A stretch of DNA of 21,253 nucleotides from Bifidobacterium breve. GTDB lineage: Bacteria; Actinomycetota; Acidimicrobiia; Acidimicrobiales; Ilumatobacteraceae. Location: assembly GCA_945889575.1 (NCBI GenBank), contig CAMDBY010000005.1, positions 1 through 21,253 on the forward strand, in the 5' to 3' direction. The first letter of the stretch is position 1. Every line of letters starts with the position of its first letter. The position numbers were made by a program, and so were the translations under genes. Of this stretch, positions 1 to 7,223 are shown in pieces. The notes under the pieces were generated by a model, which made no database searches, was not told the DNA's origin, and saw only the letters and a list, made by a program, of their open reading frames with translations.

Positions 1-26
1 AGTCCGCATTGATACGGAGCCGAAGG

Positions 27-1214
27 TTATTTGTCTGCAGTAACGCGAGCGTGCGGGAACACCCGCAAGAAGTTGCCCGAGTTGAACTTGTCGACAGATG
101 CTTGAGGCACCTGGGTCATGCATGACTCGAAGCGGGCAATCGGGTCACGGCCGCCTTCTGTATGTGGGTAATCGCTAGAGAACAAATAGAGATCATCGTT
201 TGACTGGTCAATCAGACGTGCGACATCTTCAAATACAAACGGTGTGAAACCGAACTGTTGACGAATCTGCTCAGACGGTGAACGCTTGAAACCGCGAAGA
301 CGGTCGTCAACGCGTGAGTACGCCTTGTGGATGTGATCAAGGCGAACAATCATTTCAGGAACCCAGCCAGCGCCCAGTTCAACAGAAGCAAACTTCAAGT
401 CTGGGAAGTCTTCAAGAACACCGTCAAGAACAAACATGGAAATAAATGTTTCAATACCCTGATGCATCACTGCAGCGTCACGAGCACGAACATTTTCTCC
501 GCCGCCCATCCAGTCTTTTGTAACACCGCGACCGGTGTTGCTCCACTCTGGCTTCAGTTGCAATGGGTTACCACCAACGTGGAATACCACTGGCACTTGT
601 GCTTCTTGCAACAACGACCAAATCGGATTGAAGTCAACATGAGTTGGTGAACGCTCGCCAGCCAAACGATGTGGCACCCACATTGCCTCAAGACCATTGT
701 CAAGACTCCACTGCACCTCTTCTAATGCAAGCGCTGGATTCTCAAGTGGAATTGCAGCAACTCCCATGAGACGGTCATCAATTGAACAGAAGTCAGCCAT
801 GTGACGGTTGTGCGCACGTGCGCCGCCGTAGCGAACCTTGTCAGGAATTTTACTGCTTGGTGAAAATGGCATGTGCAAACTGTGTGTTGGGAATACCAAC
901 TGCTTCTTGAAGCCCAACATGTCGCTGGCGATGACACGGTCATGCTTGTCGAATGCGCCAAGAGCTTGAATTTCTTTGACCTCTTGAATCATGCGATCAC
1001 CAAGAGCAATAAGTGACTCTTTGTGTTCGTCTGAATGCTGCGAGCCGTTGCCAACAATGATTGCGACTTCTTCGTCAGTCACAAGTGAACGGCCGTAATC
1101 AACTTCTGGAAGAAGGTCGCGCACGTCTGGGTCGGCAAACTTCTTGAGGAAGTCTGGAAGCTCCATGATGTGTGTATCTGCGTCGTAAAGAACGCGATCG
1201 CCTGCGTATGTCAT
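27..1214 (-). CDS. Amidohydrolase family protein (Amidohydro_2 / ACMSD-like TIM barrel)
   Basis: Predicted cytoplasmic metal-dependent hydrolase of 395 residues; the substrate is unknown. The fold family includes decarboxylases and C-N or C-C hydrolases. Visible motifs are an N-terminal Asp-Thr-His at residues 13-15 (usual family motif near the first beta strand), a Phe-His-Val-Gly-Gly at 211-215 giving a metal-ligand His212, and a C-terminal Ser-Ser-Asp-Tyr-Pro-His at 346-351 giving the catalytic Asp348. The order and spacing match a complete barrel. The ATG at 1212-1214 is preferred because GGGGA lies a few bases upstream; the in-frame TTG at 1244 has no such site. It is divergent from the phnY-like gene, with 118 bp between start codons, so it may share regulation with it. 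A role in that pathway is possible but is not shown by the sequence. Confidence 0.82.
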   Translation of the reverse strand: MTYAGDRVLYDADTHIMELPDFLKKFADPDVRDLLPEVDYGRSLVTDEEVAIIVGNGSQHSDEHKESLIALGDRMIQEVKEIQALGAFDKHDRVIASDMLGFKKQLVFPTHSLHMPFSPSSKIPDKVRYGGARAHNRHMADFCSIDDRLMGVAAIPLENPALALEEVQWSLDNGLEAMWVPHRLAGERSPTHVDFNPIWSLLQEAQVPVVFHVGGNPLQLKPEWSNTGRGVTKDWMGGGENVRARDAAVMHQGIETFISMFVLDGVLEDFPDLKFASVELGAGWVPEMIVRLDHIHKAYSRVDDRLRGFKRSPSEQIRQQFGFTPFVFEDVARLIDQSNDDLYLFSSDYPHTEGGRDPIARFESCMTQVPQASVDKFNSGNFLRVFPHARVTADK

Positions 1215-1264
1215 ATGGGTCCCCGATCCCTCGAACTTGAGCAAACGGTACCACCCATACAGGC

Positions 1265-1293
1265 GGTAACACAGAGGTGAACAGTTGGGTCAG
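1265..1293. promoter_or_regulatory. Candidate PHO box between divergent amidohydrolase and phnY-like genes
   Basis: Three 7-base units start exactly 11 bases apart: GGTAACA (1265), GGTGAAC (1276) and GGGTCAG (1287). The middle one is the reverse complement of GTTCACC, the core of the actinobacterial PhoP box, which in Streptomyces is built of 11-bp direct repeats. The outer units are degenerate. Relative to the proposed phnY-like start at 1333 the element spans about -68 to -40, a plausible activator position. The GTTCACC orientation points toward the amidohydrolase, so either or both genes could be targets. This is inferred from pattern and context. Confidence 0.4.
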
Positions 1294-1320
1294 GGCTATG
1301 CCCAATTGGGGGCTACTCAA

Positions 1321-1332
1321 TACGATGAGGAG
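1321..1332 (+). promoter_or_regulatory. Leaderless -10 element for phnY-like gene
   Basis: TACGAT at 1321-1326 fits the TAnnnT extended consensus of sigma-70-type -10 boxes. It is followed by exactly six bases and then the GTG at 1333, placing transcription start at the start codon. The AGGAG that abuts the GTG is too close to serve as a ribosome site for it. The same geometry occurs at several other genes in the window. Confidence 0.5.
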
Positions 1333-2088
1333 GTGCACATCACTACCTCCCAGATCGATTCATATCGACTCAATGGCTGGCTTTTGTGCCGCCCGTTTGT
1401 GGGTGGAGAAATTCGTGATATCCAGCATTGGGTTGACGAAGTTCAGCAATGGCCCGAAAATGGTGACTGGTTGCACTATCGCGAGATGACCGACAGTGGG
1501 CCGAAGTTGTGCCGCACGGAAAACTTTGTGCCATTCCATACTCCTTTGCGTGAAATTCTGACTACTGGTGCAATCGTGGAAATTGTCTCTGCCCTCATGG
1601 GCGAACAAGCAATTCTCTACAAAGAAAAAATCAACTACAAGTTGGTCGGCGGAGCAGGGTTCCTGCCTCATCAAGATGCACCGGCGTACCCGTTTATTGA
1701 AACTTCAATCTCGTGCATGATTGCAATTGACCAAAGCACGACTTCAAATGGTTGTTTAGAAGTTGTTGACGGACAACATCATGTATTGCTTCCCATGAAT
1801 GAACGCAGCTGCATCGTTAATGAATGGGTAGAAGCACACGATTGGCATCCAGTGGAGATGGAAGCGGGCGACGTTCTGTTCTTTCACTCGCATACACCGC
1901 ATCGCAGTGGCACCAATAATTCACAACGTGACCGTCGTGCCATTTACCCAACCTTTAACGCAGCGGGCGAAGGTGATCTTCGATCTGACTACTACGAAGA
2001 AAAACTTCGTATCTTCCGTGACACAGAACACAACGCCGGAAACGTTCGTATTTCTCTAATTGACGACTTTGAAGGAAGACCCGTATGA
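1333..2088 (+). CDS. phnY: PhnY-like 2-aminoethylphosphonate dioxygenase (PhyH family Fe(II)/2-oxoglutarate oxygenase)
   Basis: Predicted to hydroxylate the carbon next to phosphorus in 2-aminoethylphosphonate, using O2 and 2-oxoglutarate and giving 2-amino-1-hydroxyethylphosphonate, succinate and CO2. The protein is 251 residues from GTG 1333. It has a Lys-Glu-Lys-Ile-Asn-Tyr-Lys stretch (97-103), the iron triad His113-x-Asp115 (in PHQDAP) with His190 (in HTPHRSG), and an Arg pair at 201-202 for 2-oxoglutarate. These are phytanoyl-CoA-dioxygenase-family features. Its ATGA overlap with a PhnZ-type HD oxygenase identifies the likely pathway. A longer form from TTG 1285 is open, but its extra 16 residues precede the usual family N-terminus. 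The related TmpA enzyme is, from memory, a larger gamma-butyrobetaine-hydroxylase-like protein, so PhnY fits better. The substrate itself is inferred from context. Confidence 0.72.
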   Translation: MHITTSQIDSYRLNGWLLCRPFVGGEIRDIQHWVDEVQQWPENGDWLHYREMTDSGPKLCRTENFVPFHTPLREILTTGAIVEIVSALMGEQAILYKEKINYKLVGGAGFLPHQDAPAYPFIETSISCMIAIDQSTTSNGCLEVVDGQHHVLLPMNERSCIVNEWVEAHDWHPVEMEAGDVLFFHSHTPHRSGTNNSQRDRRAIYPTFNAAGEGDLRSDYYEEKLRIFRDTEHNAGNVRISLIDDFEGRPV

Positions 2089-2642
2089 ACAAATTTACAT
2101 CACTAGTTGAAATTGAATCTCTCTTTGAAAAATGGGGACAACAGTTCTATAGCGAGAATATCTCGCAAACGGCCCATGCGGTGCAATGCGCACAGCTGGC
2201 TGAAGATGCCGATGCATCAAGCGCACTTGTTCTCGCTGCGTTGCTCCACGACGTCGGACACTTGGTCGATCTTGAAGATTCTTCTGGAAAAGAAGAACAC
2301 ACAATCGACACAGTGCACGAAGCAACTGCCGTTCGTGTGTTGGCTCCGTTATTTCCGCCAGCAGTTACTGCGCCCATCGCACTTCATGTCGAAGGCAAAC
2401 GGTGGCTGTGTGCACGAGAAGATGGTTATTTTGAAACGTTGAGTGCGGGATCTGTTGCCAGCCTCGCATTACAAGGTGGCCCCATGACAGATGCCGAGGC
2501 GGATCGATTTATGGCAATGCCACAATTCGCCGATGCTATTGCGCTGAGGCGTTGGGATGACATTGGCAAAGACATCTCCAAAGATCAATTACCTCTTGAT
2601 GAATTTCGCCGACTACTCCACTTCCATTTCGAACAAATATAG
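2085..2642 (+). CDS. phnZ: PhnZ-like HD-domain diiron oxygenase (phosphonate C-P bond cleavage)
   Basis: Predicted mixed-valent diiron oxygenase that splits the C-P bond of 2-amino-1-hydroxyethylphosphonate, releasing glycine and phosphate. The 185-residue length is close to known PhnZ. The metal ligands of that family are all placeable: His31, His55-Asp56 (in LLHDVGH), His78, His101 and Asp158 (in RRWDD), with Lys105 after the fourth His as in PhnZ. The segment SENISQTAHAVQCA (23-36) holds Glu24 seven residues before the first ligand His, as I recall for the induced-fit Glu of PhnZ, and Tyr22 close to the partner Tyr position. LQGGPM at 129-134 is also a PhnZ/TIGR03276-type signature. Its start overlaps the phnY-like stop (ATGA), implying coupled translation. 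TmpB (trimethylaminoethylphosphonate route) is the alternative specificity. Confidence 0.78.
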   Translation: MNKFTSLVEIESLFEKWGQQFYSENISQTAHAVQCAQLAEDADASSALVLAALLHDVGHLVDLEDSSGKEEHTIDTVHEATAVRVLAPLFPPAVTAPIALHVEGKRWLCAREDGYFETLSAGSVASLALQGGPMTDAEADRFMAMPQFADAIALRRWDDIGKDISKDQLPLDEFRRLLHFHFEQI

Positions 2643-2654
2643 AAACGAATTACC

Positions 2655-3497
2655 ATGAGAATTCTTGTAACAAACGATGACGGCATCGACTCTGTCGGCC
2701 TTCATGTCTTAGCCCGCGCGATGCGTCCATACGGTGAAGTCGTGGTCGCTGCCCCAGACCAGGAATACTCAGGTGCAGGTGCGGCAATCGGCGCCCTGCA
2801 CATCATTCAGCCCGAAGTACAGAAGCGCACGATTGAAGGCATCGACACGTCGTGGGCAATCACTGGCCCACCTGCATTGTGTGTTTTCTTCGCTCGCCTC
2901 GGTGTGTACGGTGCCCCATTTGATTTAGTCGTATCTGGCATTAACCCTGGAGCAAATGTTGGCCGTGCGGTGTATCACTCAGGCACAGTTGGTGCAGCAG
3001 TGACTGCTCGTAATGGTGGAGTCAGCGGTATTGCAGTCAGCCAGGCAGTCACAGGTTTCGGTGCTGAAGGTCAAGGTTGGGACGATGCACTGAAAGGCCA
3101 GCAATGGGATTCTGCAGCAACGGTTGCGCAACGTGTGGTTGAAGGCTGGATTGCAGATAGACCTTCAGAGCCAGTAGTTATCAATGTGAATGTGCCGAAC
3201 TGTGCAGTGTCAGAGATGAAGGGTTGGCGTCGTACCGATGTTGGGCACATTGTCCCCGTTTCTATGGCAACTGCAGATCTTGAGGCTAAAGAAGGACATG
3301 AAGGTGCTTTCTACGTTCGGATGAATTACGGAAGCTTGATTCAAATGCCAAACGACACCGACGGCGGTGCCGTTGAGAACGGCGAAGTGGCCATTACTTA
3401 TCTCGGTCGTTTTAGCGATGTACCCGAGCAGGGTTCCGATGCAATGGACAGTGCGCTCACGTCCCTTGTTGGCGTTGCGAATATCCTGCACTCATAG
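2655..3497 (+). CDS. surE: 5'/3'-nucleotidase SurE
   Basis: Metal-dependent phosphatase of the SurE family, which removes phosphate from nucleoside monophosphates and sometimes short polyphosphate. The protein is 280 residues, slightly longer than the usual 250-270. It has the N-terminal Thr-Asn-Asp-Asp-Gly (metal ligands Asp8 and Asp9), Ser39 in the SGAG stretch, and Asn97 in Ser-Gly-Ile-Asn-Pro-Gly-Ala-Asn; these are the four standard metal ligands. His107-Ser-Gly-Thr-Val follows as expected. The start lies 12 bp after the phnZ-like stop, so it is probably the third cistron of the same transcript. The ribosome site is weak. In most bacteria surE sits in other contexts, so its place here beside phosphonate genes suggests a phosphate-release role, by inference only. 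Confidence 0.9.
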   Translation: MRILVTNDDGIDSVGLHVLARAMRPYGEVVVAAPDQEYSGAGAAIGALHIIQPEVQKRTIEGIDTSWAITGPPALCVFFARLGVYGAPFDLVVSGINPGANVGRAVYHSGTVGAAVTARNGGVSGIAVSQAVTGFGAEGQGWDDALKGQQWDSAATVAQRVVEGWIADRPSEPVVINVNVPNCAVSEMKGWRRTDVGHIVPVSMATADLEAKEGHEGAFYVRMNYGSLIQMPNDTDGGAVENGEVAITYLGRFSDVPEQGSDAMDSALTSLVGVANILHS

Positions 3498-3517
3498 AGC
3501 AATCAACCATCAGCCAG

Positions 3518-3529
3518 TACGGTCATGTT
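3518..3529 (+). promoter_or_regulatory. Leaderless -10 element for SCO6745-family gene
   Basis: TACGGT at 3518-3523 is followed by six bases and the ATG at 3530. No Shine-Dalgarno sequence precedes that ATG, so a leaderless transcript starting at 3530 is likely. An 8-bp inverted repeat (ATCAGCCA at 3509-3516, TGGCTGAT at 3531-3538) brackets this box and could be an operator. Confidence 0.45.
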
Positions 3530-4399
3530 ATGGCTGATTGGCAAGATCTCACTCGCCGCGCATCATTTGCGTCGCATCAACTATTGGGCTGGATCTTTTG
3601 GGACCCTCGTGCAAAAGACAATCTCGCTGCACTTGGTGTGCCCGATGGACTAGGTCATTACATTGTGAACCGCGGTGCACCGCTGGCGCCAGCTGGAGCA
3701 GAAGCATTGTTCGCAGCGTTCTACACAATCAAACGCGAGTTCGTTCACTTCGTACTAAACAATGCTGCTACATACATCACTGATTGGCACAAAGTCACGG
3801 TTGCACGTGATTCTGCTGTTCAAGCTGGTCTCGAAGAGATGACGCCACAAATCATTGCGCCATTTGGTGCGCTTGCAGATGACTTATGGAAAACGGTTGA
3901 TGCCATTCCTGCAAGTGGTCGTGTGCTGTTTGCTGCACACAAATCATGGCCACGTCCAACGGACCCATTGATGTCAGCATGGAACGCATTGAACTGCATT
4001 CGCGAATGGCGCGGTGACACACATTTTGGAATTTTGTTGAACGACAACATCGGTGTTGTTGAAGCTGGACTTCTGCATGATGCGTGGATGGGCTACCCCA
4101 AAGAGTGGATCCCACGCAGCCGTGGCGCAGACGATGCAGAGATTATTGCTGCCCTCGACAACTTGTCATCACGTGGGTTTGTTACTGATGGTGTCATCAA
4201 TGACGCGGGTGTCGAGTATCGAGTAGAGCTTGAACGCCGTACAGATGTGCTGTGTGAAATTCCGTGGCGTCACTTCGGCGAAAAGAACACTGTTGAGTTG
4301 CTTTCTATTCTCGAACCTGTTGGCGAACGGTATGTGCAACACATCAACGAGATTGCCGGCGAAAACTGGATGCCAGCAGCTCGGCCTCGTCGCCGCTAA
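3530..4399 (+). CDS. SCO6745-family protein of unknown function
   Basis: A 289-residue soluble protein with no signal peptide or membrane segment. It resembles the actinobacterial SCO6745 family, which is often described as carrying a winged-helix/HTH-like region, although its biochemical role is unknown. Recognisable landmarks are an Arg-Arg-x-x-x-x-Ala-x-His-like opening, GPD/GLGHYIVNRGAPL-type residues near 40-55, a conserved Trp-Arg-Gly-Asp-x-His near 160-165, and an alpha-helical C-terminus ending in basic residues. The ATG at 3530 is chosen because of the TACGGT box six bases before its preceding spacer. It lies 32 bp after surE on the same strand but seems to have its own promoter. Its stop overlaps that of the convergent DUF2071 gene. 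The family call comes from memory of overall pattern and is moderately sure. Confidence 0.55.
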   Translation: MADWQDLTRRASFASHQLLGWIFWDPRAKDNLAALGVPDGLGHYIVNRGAPLAPAGAEALFAAFYTIKREFVHFVLNNAATYITDWHKVTVARDSAVQAGLEEMTPQIIAPFGALADDLWKTVDAIPASGRVLFAAHKSWPRPTDPLMSAWNALNCIREWRGDTHFGILLNDNIGVVEAGLLHDAWMGYPKEWIPRSRGADDAEIIAALDNLSSRGFVTDGVINDAGVEYRVELERRTDVLCEIPWRHFGEKNTVELLSILEPVGERYVQHINEIAGENWMPAARPRRR

Positions 4400-5103
4400 A
4401 CCGAGTGCGGCACACCGATTCGCACAGATACGCCTGGCGAATACAAAACATGCGCATCACCTGTAGGTGCAGGTAAGCCAGCAGCAATGACCAACGTGTC
4501 TTCAAGATGCTCAAGCGTCGCAGTGTGGAGAATCCATGTCTCATGATCAACAGGCGCATACCGCAGACCTTTACCGAAGCCTTTTGAATACAAACCCCAT
4601 CGAGCTGATAGGAACACTGACAATTCATCAGGCTGTTCAATTCGCTCACCGATAGTTATACGAATTGATGTGGAAGCCACTTGGGGCCAACGACGCTTCA
4701 CAGTGGTATTCAATGATTCAGAAGTCACCACATGCGAAGCACTCCCCCAGCAGTACGGCAGGAAGTATGAAGCGCGCGCCGCAAGTGCCGGAAGCAACCG
4801 ATTCACATCGAGTGAGAAAAACCACACGCCAGGAATTCCATCCTTCTTTACATACGTACGCACATTCACCTCAGGAAACGAACCAAGATATGGAATCGCC
4901 GGAGTACCAGGAAACGAGATGTTGCGCATCGAGAAAGGAATAAGGCCCACCCATGCCGAACCATCGAACGTGTCAACTTCTAGTCCTTTAGGGAGTAACG
5001 CCTGCACCACTGCAGCGTCGTACCGCCAATGAATGTAGGCAAGCTCTTGCCACTGTTGCTTCATAATTGGTCGGCGCACTGGCGCTGGGCAGAAATCTTG
5101 CAC
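4396..5103 (-). CDS. DUF2071 (YqjF-family) protein
   Basis: A 235-residue cytoplasmic protein of the DUF2071/YqjF family, whose biochemical role is not established. The N-terminal part shows the family pattern: a Pro-rich lead, Gln-x-Trp-x-x-Leu-x-x-x-His-Trp near 17-27, Leu-Pro-x-Gly-Leu-Glu-x-Asp-Thr-Phe-Asp-Gly near 38-49, then Ala-Trp-Val-Gly-Leu-Ile-Pro-Phe-x-Met, followed by Glu-Val-Asn-Val-Arg-Thr-Tyr near 74-80 and Gly-Val-Trp-Phe-Phe-Ser-Leu-Asp. The GTG at 5101-5103 is preferred over the internal ATG at 5064 because AAGGTAGAGG lies just upstream of the GTG, while the ATG has no ribosome site. It is divergent from the SRPBCC gene with a 66-bp gap, and its last four bases overlap the stop of the SCO6745-family gene. 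Confidence 0.75.
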   Translation of the reverse strand: MQDFCPAPVRRPIMKQQWQELAYIHWRYDAAVVQALLPKGLEVDTFDGSAWVGLIPFSMRNISFPGTPAIPYLGSFPEVNVRTYVKKDGIPGVWFFSLDVNRLLPALAARASYFLPYCWGSASHVVTSESLNTTVKRRWPQVASTSIRITIGERIEQPDELSVFLSARWGLYSKGFGKGLRYAPVDHETWILHTATLEHLEDTLVIAAGLPAPTGDAHVLYSPGVSVRIGVPHSV

Positions 5104-5169
5104 GCCTCTACCTTACGAATCATTTACAGATTCGGGAATGGGGCATCAGTCACCTAGGTTGATATCCCT

Positions 5170-5601
5170 ATGGCTCATTTCGTCACCACTGTTCCTTCGT
5201 CCAAATCTCCTGAAGAAGCGTTTGCATTTATGTCAGACATTCGCAATTTTGCCCAATGGGACAAAGGGATAATCAAAATCGACCAGATTGTCGGAGACGG
5301 CGCCGGGCTCGGCAATGTCTTTGACATCACAGTGAAGGGCTTCGGCGGGCAAAATTCCGTATTGCGTTACACCACACTTGAGTGCGATTCACCCACCAAT
5401 GTGTTAGTGAAGGGCAAGAACTGGATGTTCACGTCAGTTGATCGGGTCACCATCACGCCCACTGCAACCGGCTGTGATGTCACCTACGACGCAGTGCTGA
5501 CTGCAAATCTCATTGCGTGGCCAGTGAACATCATGCTTGGTCGAGTCTTTGACAAAGTTGGCGCAGTCGCAACGCGGGGCCTGACAAAAGTTCTTGCCTA
5601 G
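5170..5601 (+). CDS. SRPBCC-family (START/polyketide-cyclase-like) protein
   Basis: A 143-residue soluble protein with the SRPBCC helix-grip pattern: a beta strand with paired Ser/Pro, Glu-Glu-Ala-Phe-Ala-Phe-Met-Ser-Asp helix at about 14-22, Asn-Phe-Ala-Gln-Trp-Asp near 26-31, alternating strands, and a long C-terminal amphipathic helix from about 115. Such proteins bind hydrophobic small molecules or lipids and a few are enzymes. Nothing here fixes the ligand. TAGGTT at about 5155 could be a -10 box, nine bases from the ATG, so the transcript would have a very short leader. Its TAG shares the palindromic CTAG with the stop codon of the convergent zinc-ribbon gene. Confidence 0.7.
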   Translation: MAHFVTTVPSSKSPEEAFAFMSDIRNFAQWDKGIIKIDQIVGDGAGLGNVFDITVKGFGGQNSVLRYTTLECDSPTNVLVKGKNWMFTSVDRVTITPTATGCDVTYDAVLTANLIAWPVNIMLGRVFDKVGAVATRGLTKVLA

Positions 5602-5759
5602 GGGCAACCCAAATCATTGAGGTTGGCGCATTCTCTGCACAACCACGCAGTGCCTTCCGAAGTGCTCCACGCTGTAGCAAGAGGCGAACCACACGACATG
5701 CAATCGTGCTTTTCCTTTGTTATTGGTTTCACTTCAAAGTGCGGAGCCTGATCAGACAT
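5598..5759 (-). CDS. Small zinc-ribbon protein (53 residues), coupled to the flavin monooxygenase
   Basis: A 53-residue protein with two Cys-x-x-Cys knuckles: Cys20/Cys23 (in HDCMSCGSP) and Cys40/Cys43 (in LWLCRECAN-like context WLCRECAN), separated by 16 residues. This is a classical small zinc ribbon. The ATG at 5757-5759 lies inside the last codons of the MhpA-like gene, giving an 8-bp overlap (ATGTCTGA), so translation is probably coupled to it. The in-frame longer form starting at 5780 is less natural. No enzymatic motif is visible. It could be a redox, metal-chaperone or protein-binding accessory of the hydroxylase, or an unrelated regulator. Its stop codon lies over that of the convergent SRPBCC gene. 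I do not recognise a named family. Confidence 0.68.
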   Translation of the reverse strand: MSDQAPHFEVKPITKEKHDCMSCGSPLATAWSTSEGTAWLCRECANLNDLGCP

Positions 5760-7161
5760 ACGTAGCGAGATTAGCCGCACACTGATTCAATTCGACCAAA
5801 TCACCTGCCACTGCCGCGACGTACCGATCTGGCCGAACCACGATTGCAAATGCATCACCAAGAGTTTCCGGTGCCACCACGTTGATGACAGGAATGGAAG
5901 AAAATGCTGGCGGGATGACGACTGGCGCAGCAGTGACCAGCACAAATGACGCGCCGTTAGTGCGAACTGCTTTCGACACTTCAGGGTGGAACCAGAACTG
6001 ATGCCCAACTCGCGCGTCATCGCCCATCACAATTCCCGCTTCAATAAATGGGCTCGGCCGTGTGCCGCCGTATCCACTTTCAACATCAACTCCATGACTA
6101 ACACGACCACCTAGTTGATCAATGAGGCGACCCATGTCGACTGCGTGGGCAATGGTGCTACGAACATGTGGAACCCGTTCAGGTGAATAGGTGTCAAGAA
6201 TTTTCTCAGAGGCAATTCCTCGAGTGATGAACGAAAGTTTCCACGCAAGGTTGATGGCATCGCGCATACCGGAATTCAATCCTTGACCAGCGAAAGGCGG
6301 AGTCTGATGTGCAGAATCGCCAGCCAGGAATACATTTCCCCTTTGCATCACTGGCGCAACGACTGCATGAAACCGATACGCAGCACTACGCACAATGCGT
6401 GCTACTGATGGTGAAATCATTCCGTCAAGTAATGCCCAGAGGCCTTGTTCAGTATTGAGTGCAGCAGTATCTTCGCCGTCTTGCACTTGAAATTCCCATC
6501 GGCGGTAACGGCGCACTCCTTGCACAAAAGTAAACGGACGATCTGTATGGCAAAACTGGCGCACACCGACAGGGAGATCAACAACGGCACCTTCATGCAG
6601 TTCGGCATCAACCACTAACCATTCCTGATCAAAATGCAAATCTTCTAACTGCAGACCCAAGGACTTTCGTGTCCAACTTGATGCTCCATCACAACCAACA
6701 AACCAACGCGATTCAATCGTTTCTCCGTTATCAAGAGTTGTGACAACTTTCTTACCGTCATCTTCTATGTGTGTCACCGTTCGACCCCACATCACGGTTG
6801 AACCTCGGGCTTCAGCTTCAGACCGCAACATGGCGTCGAGTTCAGGTTGATAATGAACGACTACCGGCGGCACTCCCTGCAGACCGACTGGTGGAATATC
6901 TGCACCAATGATTACTTCATCATTTGGGCCAACAAAATCACCGCGTTGTAACGGCTCAGTATTGAGCTGTAGCCACTCGCCCATTCCATGGTCATAACAC
7001 GCACGGAGTATCTCATCGTCCATCACGATTGCTCGCGGTAGTTGATACGGAATGAGGTCGCGATCGATAACGACGTTTGAAACACCCATATCATTCAGAA
7101 TCGTGGCAAGAAAACTTCCGACCGGACCGCCACCCAGAATGGTGACGTCAACTTTTTTCAT
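5752..7161 (-). CDS. FAD-dependent aromatic hydroxylase, MhpA-like (3-(3-hydroxyphenyl)propionate hydroxylase family)
   Basis: Predicted NAD(P)H- and O2-dependent flavoprotein that adds a hydroxyl group to a phenolic substrate before ring cleavage. Motifs in order: the FAD Rossmann GGGPVG at 10-15, the second fingerprint Val-Gly-Cys-Asp-Gly at 155-159, and Gly-Asp-Ser-Ala-His-Gln-x-Pro-Pro-Phe-Ala-Gly-Gln-Gly at 281-294, followed by Arg-Asp-Ala-x-Asn-Leu-Ala-Trp-Lys-Leu. The last is very close to MhpA. At 469 residues it is shorter than Escherichia coli MhpA (about 554). A truncated thioredoxin-like C-terminal domain with Val-Arg-Pro-Asp-Arg-Tyr-Val-Ala remains. It follows the VOC gene by 73 bp on the same strand, and its 3' end encodes the start of the zinc-ribbon protein. 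The exact substrate is unknown. Confidence 0.83.
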   Translation of the reverse strand: MKKVDVTILGGGPVGSFLATILNDMGVSNVVIDRDLIPYQLPRAIVMDDEILRACYDHGMGEWLQLNTEPLQRGDFVGPNDEVIIGADIPPVGLQGVPPVVVHYQPELDAMLRSEAEARGSTVMWGRTVTHIEDDGKKVVTTLDNGETIESRWFVGCDGASSWTRKSLGLQLEDLHFDQEWLVVDAELHEGAVVDLPVGVRQFCHTDRPFTFVQGVRRYRRWEFQVQDGEDTAALNTEQGLWALLDGMISPSVARIVRSAAYRFHAVVAPVMQRGNVFLAGDSAHQTPPFAGQGLNSGMRDAINLAWKLSFITRGIASEKILDTYSPERVPHVRSTIAHAVDMGRLIDQLGGRVSHGVDVESGYGGTRPSPFIEAGIVMGDDARVGHQFWFHPEVSKAVRTNGASFVLVTAAPVVIPPAFSSIPVINVVAPETLGDAFAIVVRPDRYVAAVAGDLVELNQCAANLATYV

Positions 7162-7193
7162 TGAATGAATTCAGTAATGAGTGAATTACGAAA

Positions 7194-7203
7194 TGTTCGA
7201 ACA
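7194..7203. promoter_or_regulatory. 10-bp palindrome upstream of the MhpA-like gene
   Basis: TGTTCGAACA is a perfect 10-bp palindrome in the 73-bp gap between the VOC stop and the MhpA-like start, 33 bases before the ATG. It is a candidate regulator site. A 5-bp inverted repeat (GTAAT...ATTAC) lies closer to the gene. No matching regulator gene is in the window. Confidence 0.25.
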
Positions 7204-7223
7204 ATCTCACGCCTTTGCTGGTA

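Noticed and set aside
278..284. Another GGTGAAC sequence as a second PHO unit
   Set aside because: It lies inside the amidohydrolase coding region with no 11-bp partner; a 7-mer is expected a few times in a window of this size.
327..650. 107-residue plus-strand ORF inside the amidohydrolase region
   Set aside because: It lies antisense in a well-supported amidohydrolase, has no motif and shows low-complexity reading of the other strand.
1333..2642. TmpA/TmpB (trimethylaminoethylphosphonate) assignment
   Set aside because: The first enzyme is of the short PhyH type, not the larger gamma-butyrobetaine-hydroxylase type I recall for TmpA; kept only as an alternative specificity for the HD enzyme.
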